Below, piece after piece: positions 42,776 through 53,712 of a DNA stretch of 64,000 bases. The notes beneath the pieces are model-generated. The model saw only the letters and a program-made list of their open reading frames with translations, searched no databases and was not told the origin of the DNA. Origin of the DNA: Marisa cornuarietis. Taxonomy: Eukaryota; Mollusca; Gastropoda; Architaenioglossa; Ampullariidae. A program made the translations under genes and the position numbers. Within the stretch, counting starts at the first letter, position 1, and every line of letters begins with the position of its first letter. The DNA lies in NCBI GenBank assembly GCA_004794655.1, contig SMMW01000557.1, positions 340,408 through 404,407 of the forward strand, read 5' to 3'.

Positions 42776-44337
42776 GTGCAATACAGACACCTTTTTTGAG
42801 CATTACTACCAGCAACGGTCTACACATTGTTGCAGAGGGTAGAGGTCGAATGGCTCACAGGTATAGACTGTCCCTTTTTCACGCCGGATTCCCACACCCT
42901 ATCCAAGCATAGCAACAGCCTGCTACTTCTATGATACGTTGTAAACACACAGACACGTATACAATTTTGTCACTCATTTACAACAAATGCCACATTCTTT
43001 TTTCAATCCCTTTTCAATTTATTGAACATACACTTTAACAACGCACAGTAAGCTAGCTATTGGTGATAAGTCAAGCGGTTGATTTACAAGGATAGTGTTT
43101 GTCTGACCAGATATATCTCCCTACTAGATGCAGAGTAAGGAAAAAGGGACAATTGTATGATAGATTGATTTATTGAAGAGGCCTTTGGCCCATTTCAAGG
43201 GGAATTCAAGCAGTACACAATACAATATAAAACAATGCAATAAAACATACATCATAAGACACATGAACTGTATGATGCGTTAAATATTCAACTATTAGTT
43301 AAATTTTGCACTTTGATGGCATCATACATGTAATCTGCTACATTATGAACTATAAACTTGCTAGTTGCATGGATAAACAAAAAGCAGATGAATTTTCGTA
43401 ATACTGTTTAGGAATATATTTCTTTCTCAATATACTGTATCTTGGGCATAAGAACACAGCATCTGCCCGTTTCTCCATATAACATGGCATTAGGTTGCGA
43501 GAACGGACACTAAGAAAGCGTTTTAATGGAAACAAATGAAAACTTTCAATAATGTTCAAATTCACCCCCAATCCCTATACCTCAGCCCCATATGTCAAAA
43601 TAGGTAATATTTGTACATCTAAAACTGAAATAAAACTAGTGGTGAATGCACAACATGTGTCCAAAACATACGTAGAATACCAAGGACACATTTTTTGAAA
43701 AAAACATCACTTGTAGATATCTGTTCATATTTTCAACTTTTACCGCCTCCTTTCCTATACGGCATTTCTCCCTCGCTGCTAGGTAGCCCCCATTGCGGAA
43801 AACATTTCATTTCTCGAGATTCGTAGCCAAGCTTAGCTGTTTGCCAGTACTATATAGAGTATCTAATTTAACTTGAAGGCCTTGTAGGGTATCTGAAGTA
43901 AGAATTAAGTCATCAGCAAATAATAGGATTACAATATGTAGTAGGTCAGGGCTTAGCTGTAGTCCATTTTTACCATGCTCGATAATATTCTTTGTTAACG
44001 TGTCAATGAAAAAGGGAAAGGGACAATGATGTGTGTGTGGTGGGGGAAGGGTACTGAGATATTGTGAGGATGGTATGGACAGACCTGTCCACCTTGTGGG
44101 GCCCTGCTGAAGCAGCGTTCCTCAGACATAACCCCATCCACAAGAGTGGGAAGGTGGGTGCAGGTAAGCTTAGGAGATGATAGGTCAGGCAACTCTAGGT
44201 ATGGCAGAACTGCTTTGTTAATAACCAGTACATTGATGCAATGCCTACCACAAAGTGACTCAATGATTTTCATTCTTGGAAAATTTTTGAATAAGCTTCC
44301 GTACATTTTCTTACAGTCAACAGAAATAAGTAAACAG
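42776..44337. repeat. Internal duplicated segment, copy B (1.56 kb, 5' part only)
   Basis: It matches 39,481-41,042 at a constant offset of 3,295 bp, with its start at gtgcaatacagacacc. It breaks off after aataagtaaacag, where copy C begins. Confidence 0.85.
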
Positions 44338-46526
44338 CAGTACACAATACAATATAAAACAATGCAATAAAACATACATCATAAGACACATGAACTGTAT
44401 GATGCGTTAAATATTCAACTATTAGTTAAATTTTGCACTTTGATGGCATCATACATGTAATCTGCTACATGTCAATGAAAAAGGGAAAGGGACAATGATG
44501 TGTGTGTGGTGGGGGAAGGGTACTGAGATATTGTGAGGATGGTATGGACAGACCTGTCCACCTTGTGGGGCCCTGCTGAAGCAGCGTTCCTCAGACATAA
44601 CCCCATCCACAAGAGTGGGAAGGTGGGTGCAGGTAAGCTTAGGAGATGATAGGTCAGGCAACTCTAGGTATGGCAGAACTGCTTTGTTAATAACCAGTAC
44701 ATTGATGCAATGCCTACCACAAAGTGACTCAATGATTTTCATTCTTGGAAAATTTTTGAATAAGCTTCCGTACATTTTCTTACAGTCAACAGAAATAAGT
44801 AAACAGTGGCTACAGAAATTAAAAATTAAGCTAAATAAACCAATCCAAAATGTAGTATTCCAGTTAAGTTCTTATGCATATGTTTATGTACTATAACTTC
44901 CTTGATTAGTAAGATGGTGCTTAAGTAAATAACATGATACCTGAATGAACATTCCTGGACATCAACTTTCCTGTAACCAAAAGCTGAATTTTATTTCCTT
45001 TTATTATTTACTGCCATCAATTCTAATTTTTATGAGGAGAACAAGCTATCAAATGGCAGTAGGGATATGTTGTGTATAATTCTTTTCCCAGATGATGGTC
45101 TGTAAACATACATGTTTAGATGAGCTGTCAATGGTGTGTGTGTGTGTGCATGTGTGATGTTGTAGGTGCATACCTGATTTTCTTCTTGTTTTTTTTTAAT
45201 CTATATATATTTATATTATACATGTTACTTGCCCACTTCCTTTTCCTCCTCATGTTTTCAATTTGTTCATTCAGTGTTGAACTCGAGCACATTCCCATAT
45301 TCAAATTGCTCAATGGGACAAACAAAGTTGGTCATTGTCATTGTCATATATTTTGCCATTGTAATGAACATACTGGCTGGTGGCTTGCTCCAGGGTTGCA
45401 TATAGAGTGTGATGAATGGCTTGTTTCTGTGGGTGAAAGTGACTGGATGCCCCTGTGAATGTGCCTTCTAAGTACACTAATCAAAAGAAAACACATTGTT
45501 ACAAAAATAAATATAAGGTTACACCACTGTTGGTCCAAAAATGTAGCAATGATCTTGCTACAAGCTTCCTCAAGTAGCTCTCATCAATAGACGTGAAAGA
45601 AGTCATCGGAACACCAGCAAATGGCACAGAATAGTCCTCCTCACACTCTGGCAACTCACAAGCTGCACTCTCAAGTCCAGCACTAATTTCCTTTATGTTA
45701 TTAACAAAGAAGGAAGACAGCTGATCAGCAGCTGACTTGACATCCACCTCAGGAAGAACCGTACAGCAAGATGTTTACAATGTCAAAAGCCTTTCTGACA
45801 AAACTGAGTAAAGAAAGTAAAAGTTTAACAAATTATGGAAAAGAGTTTTCTTCCTCTTCCTCATCATCAGATTCTGAGTCGATATCTGAGTTAAGATCAC
45901 TAATTACATCTATTAATTCATCTTTGTCATCAGAATTTTGAAAAAGTGGTTGGCGAGTGGAGACTGAAGATGACAGTAGACTGGAGACTGAGTAGTCAAT
46001 ACTGACTTCTGCAAATCCTGGCTGCCCACTAAATTTGGCATGAAGATCTCTTAGTTCGTTTTCCACTTTCAGTTTACTTATGGACCTAACATGTGCTATA
46101 GCACGGTCATATCGACTGTCTCGGTCTGACGGCTGGCATAATGAGACATTCTGCTCCATCAGCCACTGCTGTAATAGGCTGATATCCTGAATAATGCGCT
46201 CTTCTTCTTCTTTTCCGCGACAATATTCTGCCGCACAGTTGGCTGCCCTCACTTGCTCTGTGTTCAGATCTGGTGTTATGCAGGCATACAGAGCTGACTC
46301 AGGATCTGCTAGCTGAGCTATTGAAATGTTGGGAAGCTCATTTTTCAGTAAGTCCCTGATAGACTGTAGTTGCATGCTGGTTGTCTGAAGCTTCTTTGAG
46401 AGTCTCTGGGCAATTTTTTGTCCATCTGTAGAATAAAATAAATTAGATCCATTACTTTCAAAGTTTACAATAATCACTAAATATTAATGGATCCAAATTC
46501 TGCATACACATGCCGTGCTTGAAAAT
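44338..46526. repeat. Internal duplicated segment, copy C (rearranged)
   Basis: The first 133 bp (44,338-44,470) match 39,916-40,048. The sequence then jumps to the equivalent of 40,708 and continues colinear with copy A to its end at about 46,526 (offset 3,764 bp). About 660 bp are missing relative to copy A. The match ends at gcttgaaaatgac, after which unique transposase-gene sequence starts. Confidence 0.85.
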
Positions 46527-49500
46527 GACAGGATGGCAACCCGCAGTGTATTCTTATGCTCACAAAGCAAAGCCAAGACCTACATCCCAATATTTTGTAA
46601 AATGACACTTCTATTCCAACATAAATTTTTCTTTGGATTTTATCCAAGAGGAAACTAAAACTGTTTCACATTAATCCAGTGAAAAGTGGCATACACATAG
46701 ACAAGGCATGTCAGACATGAGATATAAATCTATGATACCTAATCCTCACAGAGTGGAGGGAAGGACTGTACCACTGGACAGCCTCTTTCCAGCATACTAA
46801 CCAACATGCTAACCATTTGAAGGAAAGGAATAAAATACACACCAGCATATCGTCTCTTCAGTTCGAGCAGTTGTTGCCGCTCAGCAGACAGCTTCCTGGC
46901 TTTCTGAATGAGAGAGTCAGTGGTAGAGATTCCTGCAAAAATCATATATAATTTCTTCATAATTTCACCTAATAGTCCTTTCTCGCCAAGATTTACTGTG
47001 CACCATAACACAATACTACACTTTTATAGCTTTGTTCATAACAACTGGTGTAATAATACCTTTATGACCACTGGTTGTTGATATATTATTCTTGAGCTTA
47101 TGCAGCCATTCTGCAGCAGTTCCTTCATCTGAAAACAATTGTGAGATTAATTATCACCACTCTTGGAAAGGCTACTAATAATGTTACTTCTAAGTGTTGA
47201 TTAACTTTCTCCAGAGACCAAGTCCCACAAACTTATCTTTACCAGAAACTGCTTGGACTTCTTTTCCCATTAGGATGACTTACTTTCGTACTTTGGTATC
47301 TTCACACAGTTTTTGGATTGTTCACATTGCAGTTTTTGTCTCCCATATGTGTAAGAGCAAAAATTTATAACAATTGAGAACAGCTTTGAGAGTATTGCCA
47401 TATGCTAAAACCTAATTTCATGTGTGTAGGTTACAAGCTAGGTAGGGCAGATCTAAAGAGTTCAGGTAGCTGCTGCTTTACTGCACAGGGTAGGAAATGA
47501 TGAGAGGCTGACCAAATAAAATGTGTGTTGAAGCTTGTTTTTGCTGTTTAACATTATATTATTATTGCATATGTGTAAGCTGTTTTTTCAATATTGTCAT
47601 ATTTGGGTGTATTGGTGTTTTTGCATTTACGATCAAAAAAAGAAAGAAAGTTTAAAAGATGAATTAATAAAACAGCACAGCCAGATAAAGACATAGAAAG
47701 AAAGTACTGAATATTACCTTTGATGTTTTGTGAAACTAGAACTATAAACCACACACTTACACTTGCTTTCAACCTCATCGATAATCTGTTTGGCTTTTGT
47801 CTGTATGTCTCTTGCCTTTTTAACTCTTAGAGACAGTATCTCAGCTACAGAAAACATAAAAATAAAAAGGTTATGATTAAGGTAACTTGGACAATGTGTC
47901 ATAAACTTTTTAAAATGCAAATAAGATATATGGTAAATATCTATATATAGTTTACAAAAAAATAGATAAGGTAAAAGAAAAATTTGTTTCATCTTTTTAA
48001 AATAACCCAACACTTATTTCCTATAGTTTCATTATGCAACCTAGCAGTTATACAGAATTACCTAATGAAAGAAAATTCCTCCGGGCATAGTGGAGCAAAG
48101 CACTGCTTAGGACATCTTGCCTGTTGGGCAATGTCATTTCTTTGCTCCACGCAAATCTGCGAAGGAACGACCACAATCGCTCCATAGCCTCACCATCTAT
48201 TAGTCCTGTTCCCTCGCAGAATCGCTGGCCATATTTCATCTGCAACAGCAACAAAGATATGACATCCATCATATGAAGCAAGCTGGGCAGTGAAAGTGGA
48301 ACTGAAAGTTACGTCTCAGGAATATTGTAGAGAAGTGTTAGAAGACTAACCCAAAAAAGTCTTAAGTCTCTTCATCGCGATAGAAAACTTGCAATGCAGT
48401 GACTTTAAGAATGCCTAGTTGATACCAGAGCCTTATTTTAAAATTAAATAGAAGAGTCTAACACAGCTTCACAATGTGAATTTCATAAAGCTGACCTGAC
48501 ATTGTGTTATATGTGCATAGCTGTGAAATACAGGAACAGCAAATCTAAATTTGTCAGCCAGCTGTCCAAAGAGCTGTGAATGCTTCTGTTGAACAGAAAT
48601 GAAGAAAAGAGAAAATTACCCTGCTGAAAAAAGGTTTCTTTACAGTCAGAAATCACAATATACCAAATTTTAATGGGTTTTAATGTTTTCTTTATGTCAT
48701 GTGCAATGTCAAGGCACTTAGTCACCTTGGAGTACACACAAATATAATGAGCCTGTCATATATCTATCCATTGCACAAACACAGCCACATTCCATAAAGC
48801 ACATATACATCTAAAAAGAATGACACTGCATGTACTCTTAACACAAAATTTTGTCGATTAATTATTGGGTGACCTTCCCTCTAGTACTTTGTAGCCACTC
48901 TGCTATGTGGTACCTAGATTATTGCATGCAATAAGTGGCCTCTTTAAATTAGAACAAATGCAAAAAATCAGATATTTAGTGCAGCCTGACATCATACAGG
49001 TGTATTACTTACTGTTAAATGAGCCTGCAGTGAGCAGGCAACATCATACATCACAATTTGCCTTGTACTGGCTGTGTTAGTCTGCTCTGCAGCAATCTTT
49101 TTTAAAATATAAACAGGATATCCAAATCTGGAATGATTAAAAAACCTCTAATCATCAAATAAATTTATTGGAACATATTTAGTACCAACTCTACATTCAG
49201 CGACTATTAATACCATTTTATCTACTACTTATTTATTAAGTTTATTACCTCTCTCCGTGCTGCATATTCACAAAATGCAGGGGAAAACCATGCTGACACA
49301 CAGCACCAAAGACTCCTCTGATGTCCAACTTAGCATTTTTGTTTTTTGATCTCACCACATCGCCTGCTTGAAAATTGGAACACTCCTGCAAAAAAAAAGT
49401 AGTCAGTCATAGGCACTAAACTTATTTGCATAAGAACACTTATACAGATAAATGAAACTAAAAAGTAATGAAAAATACAAAGAATAAAAGAAAATAGTGC

Positions 49501-52500
49501 ACACCAAAGATTTGGTACTAGATTTTGAGGTTGCCTCATGATGTGTGTCAACAAAAGTCCTGACATCCTCATCTGGAGAAAACACACTAAATCTCGCATG
49601 TTCCAGTCCAGGTCCAGATCCTGAATGCATCTTATGCACTAGCCCAAAATTGGCGTCCATTGATATCACAGTCCTCTCTGGCTTCTGTGGAAAAATAGAC
49701 CATAATCTTACTGTTATTGTTAGTAACATACCCAGGTATCAAGTACCACATTTTAAACATGTTTTCATGACTCTAAAGAAAACATTTATTTGCATCAATA
49801 AATAGAAGATATATTTCTAAACGATCTCCTTATTATCAGTAGGCAGTGGATAATATTTAAAAAAATTGTCAAAACTTCAGGAAACTAACGTAAGCATATC
49901 TTAATAAACTCAAATTGCAGCAATGTGCAATTATTACAAATTAAATCTAACAAACTTTGTGGGTGATTTTGTTTGTAGAATTTAAGGTGCCAAATCATTA
50001 ACCCATAAAACATACCAGACTACATATTGGGCAGTTCTTGCCCAGAATGTCATGGGCATGAGCTGTCTCCAGACATGACACCTGATGATGGTGAAATTCT
50101 ATAATTGTGTTACCTAAAACAAACCATTAAACATACATATTAAACAGAATTTTTACATTGGACTTTTTCTTTCCATAGTTTCCAAATTCCACACAAGTAA
50201 ATAAAATCAATAGTTCTAATGCTAAGAATCCCAAATAGAATTTTGGCTAACCCTTTTAATTAAACTTTATTTGCATACACAAAATGAAACTTTCACAATA
50301 CTTAATGATATATATATATAGATCTAGTGGCACTGATACAGTTCTCTATGAAATCATTAAGCAATATACCATTATGATTTTCTTGTACCTTAAAATCGCT
50401 CCCTGGCATTAATCTCTTTCATTCACAGCTTCAAATTACACAATAAACAACAGCAAGTTAGACTTCTTGAACAACATATGATGGCATATTTACCAAGTGC
50501 CATGTACATGTTTTTGTAGTCCCTGCTGTGACTATGCAGGAAAGTTGTTCTCCGCTCCAACGCCATGCAGAATTTCTGGAGAGACATCTGTCCTTCGAGC
50601 TGTAGCATTCTGCACAGCTCCATCAGTTGGATGGAAAAGGCTGTCTCTGGCTTCTTTGGTGTAGCGGGCCACAAGCCATGTCTTACTAGTGTAACCGCTT
50701 CTGCTTCACATTCGCAGAATTGTACATTTAAGATGTGAACTCTGCCTATAATAAAAGAAAAGAACATAAAAAGTGCTTTTAGTATTTGACACTGTTCCAC
50801 CACTACAGAAATATTATGCAACTTATTCTCATTGTTTAAATATGCTGCTTACTTTTTTCTTTCTTCACTACATATCAAGCTACAGCATAAGGTAATTCCG
50901 TAAAGTTAATATCCTTATCTATCAGAATTGTGAATTAAAGATAGTCATAGATTTAATTTATAATTTTATTATTCATTTCTTGAGCATACTTTTGAACTTC
51001 CAATATTTATTTCATTTAGCATTCAACAGTTAGTGCAAAATAAAAGTAAACATAGAACACAATGGATATCTCTTTACACCTGTAACTCACGATAGGCTAT
51101 AAATAAATATGAAATTTTTTGGTCTACAACTGTTCTTATAAGCATAATCCGAAATCAACATTTCTACAACTGTGACTATAAACATTTAGTTTCAAGGACG
51201 GATGGAGGGGGAAGGAGTTTTATGCCAAGCCAGCAACTGAGTATATCACTGCAAAGCAGCCAGCCCTGTAAGCAGATGTCACATGCAGAGAACAAGAACA
51301 GCATGCCCAAGATGAGAGCAAAACCCAAGATAGCTAACTCTTACTGTATAGGTGACAGAGGCTAACTGTTGCGACACCTGATCATCCACTCAATTCTGTA
51401 ACCAACCTATTAAATGCTATAATGCACTTTTGTAACATTTATTTACATTTAGGATTTTTTTAATTAACATTCATTTACAAACTTGTTTGTTTTGGTTTAA
51501 AAGAGAAGATTCTTCCGCAATGTGACACTTTGAATGCATGACAGTAAAAGGGGAAAATATTATGAGGAAAAATGAATAGGTAACATCTGTTCTTATAGAA
51601 ACATAATAATCTTGCATATGTACCTTGTACATCAAAAACTCTAATCTGGCGATAGTAGAGCTTGTCACACAGGTGTTCGGACAAAATGGTTGTTTCTCTT
51701 AATACAGGTACAAACAATGATGCATCCTGATAAAACAATAGCAATTTTTAACAAAAGCTTGCAGCATTCAAGCCAATAAATCAAATTAATGAATTTAAGT
51801 TTCAATGCCTCATCAAAAGTAGAATTCATGACATTGTAATGCACAATGGTTTATCAGTGCTTACATTGACTAAGTCTTACTACATTTCAGATTCCTTTTC
51901 TGTTTGCAGTAGGTGATTATGTGATGCATGTGCCTATATATATATATATATATAGAATATATCTTAAAATTGCAAATACCATTGTGTATATTTACATTTA
52001 CATAACACTCTAAAATATTATTTTAAAAAATCTTTTCTCAGATGTAAATAAACTGTACTTACATCCTTCCAAATGTATGTCTGATGATACATCACCACAG
52101 AATGGATCTTCTCATCACATGCTTTACAGTATAAACTTCTAGGTCCACAATCGGGACACCAGACAATCTCTGGGACCTCACTACAGCCACAGAAGATGCA
52201 CTGTTTTGTGGCAGGACTGAAACCTTCAATCCTTTTATTAACAAGACTTGCTCGAATATCTTGCCAGCCCTCAGCCTCAGACACTTTTTTCTTCTTGTGG
52301 CTGCTGACTCCAGTTGCACCTGATGAATCTAACCATGGTACATGTAAATGCTTAAGAATCTGACTTTCAACCAAGATCATAAGCTAAGATAGTTAACTAC
52401 AAGTTTGTCATTCCAATGTTTTTTATAAAGGTGAATAAATGTTATCACAAAATAGAATTTCTCTTGCATATTTAGAGTGACACATGCGAAGTGCCTTTGT

Positions 52501-53046
52501 AATGTAATCATGCAATTTTAAAAGTCTATTAAGAGTTACCTAATTATTTTAGCTTTTGTTGCTGCACTTTAAGCTCCTTTTCCATATTAAAAGTATGTAT
52601 TTTTATGGAAGCATTACTGTAGGTTACCAACATATCTCTATATATTTATACATACACACATAGAGAATGATTAAATATATACATAAATTATATAATTTCC
52701 CACATGAAACGCGTATTTTAAAACTGTACAGTTGAAAAGACCTGCAATAATTCCAAATCTTCTGGAGTCATATCAAAATGTCTCATAAGAACTGAGTAGA
52801 ACTAAGTTTCTAATACATACTGCTATCTAGCAGCATATCCTGGATGGTGTCACGTTCCTCCTGTTGCTGGGTCCTTAGATTTCCATTTCGCTCCTGTTGC
52901 TGAGTTCTCTGCCTCCCAGACATTCTTTCTAACTCTATCCGACTCCTTCTGACATCCTCTATTGGAAATCGGTGCATACGTCTACGAAGCCGCCCCCGTT
53001 TATCCATTACCCAGATATATCCAGCTGGAACCCACTTTCTTGGCAT
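45833..53046 (-). CDS. KDZ (Kyakuja-Dileera-Zisupton) transposase, 853 aa, 15 exons
   Basis: Minus-strand exons: 53046-52821, 52791-52742, 52359-52063, 51726-51624, 50745-50494, 50113-50016, 49684-49505, 49385-49249, 49127-49013, 48585-48496, 48239-48062, 47844-47761, 47128-47060, 46932-46843, 46425-45833. All junctions are GT-AG and phase-consistent. The N terminus is basic. A cysteine cluster (C146, C149, C151, C160, C163, C170, C173, H178) is followed by the region with FCEC and GLWPAT (CxC2-like). The catalytic fold has SMDANFG (D352), FGAVCQHGFPL, MYDVAC (D476), FHSYAH...CQ and GTGLIDGEAMERLWSFLRR (E533), the expected acidic triad. The C-terminal third is probably coiled-coil and ends in an acidic run. 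Role: cut-and-paste transposition of this element. Likely intact. Confidence 0.85.
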
Positions 53047-53157
53047 AGTTGATTATACGTGCACACGTCGGGGGAAAAAACAGTAAACTACACAGAGAAA
53101 AATGAGAAGGCACAGTACCACAAAGTCAACAATGTGACAAGACCCCAAATAAAAATC

Positions 53158-53345
53158 ACGTTTGCTTAATTTTCGAACTCTTTTGAAGAGGAAAACAAAT
53201 TAACACTGACTGACGTCATGGCATTCACTGCTCTCCTCCCTACTCCTCATCAAAATGATAACAATACAGAATAATAGTATTAAGCGCTCTTCAAATATTG
53301 GAAATTCCATACAGCTCTTGGGACAATTTTTGGCAGAAGTTCGAT
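53158..53345 (-). repeat. Right subterminal repeat unit (inverted, partial)
   Basis: Read on the minus strand it matches the 570-bp units of the left end (caaaatgataacaatacaga; actcctcatca; the tgacgtcatggcattca motif), but only about one third of a unit is present. The marked asymmetry between ends is typical of large DNA transposons with end-specific transposase binding. Confidence 0.8.
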
Positions 53346-53463
53346 GTGGAATAATTCGCTGCGTCATAGGTCAGTCTATGCTATTTTGTCAGAGGGGAGA
53401 GTGGGTATGATCCATTTTTGAGAGGGGAGCTTGGTTGGCCGTGGCTTGGTGTTGTGTGTGATT

Positions 53464-53591
53464 TGTTCGTGATACAGTCCGCCTGAAGCGGTATGCAGCT
53501 CGCCGCACAGCCCTGTAGAAGGCTGTAGGGAGCGTCGAGGCGGGCTTGTGTTTAATCTGGAGAACCGAGTGAGGTGGGGTCGGACCGGGTG
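53464..53591 (-). repeat. Right terminal inverted repeat, copy 1
   Basis: Complementary to 25,144-25,271 with one mismatch. It ends ...ggtcggaccgggtg, immediately followed by the left end of copy 2. Confidence 0.9.
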
Positions 53592-53712
53592 TCCGACCCT
53601 ACCTCACTCGGTTCTCCAGATTAAACACAAGCCCGCCTCGACGCTCCCTACAGCCTTCTACAGGGCTGTGCGGCGAGCTGCATACCGCTTCAGGCGGACT
53701 GTATCACGAACA
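53592..53712 (+). repeat. Left terminal inverted repeat, copy 2 (lacking first 7 bp)
   Basis: It starts tccgaccctacctcactcgg, equal to 25,151 onward of copy 1. With 53,464-53,584 it forms an inverted repeat with 121-bp arms around a 7-nt centre (ccgggtg). Confidence 0.9.

Larger units (their letters stand above)
25144..53591. mobile_element. Complete 28.4-kb KDZ (Zisupton-like) DNA transposon, copy 1
   Basis: The element is bounded by 128-bp terminal inverted repeats (25,144-25,271 and 53,464-53,591) differing at one base. It contains a KDZ transposase gene on the minus strand starting about 420 bp inside the right repeat boundary. An HMG-box accessory gene on the plus strand starts about 3.5 kb inside the left end, beyond subterminal repeats. 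Genes point inward. KDZ elements are DNA transposons whose DDE-type transposase has N-terminal cysteine clusters. The same unit restarts at 53,592, confirming the element borders independently of the inverted repeats. Both genes appear intact. I cannot see a target-site duplication because the right side touches copy 2. Confidence 0.85.

Noticed and set aside
52018..52380. Separate gene starting at the ATG near 52,380
   Set aside because: The acceptor at 52,359/52,360 in phase 0 makes this an internal exon of the KDZ transposase; the ATG lies in the intron side.
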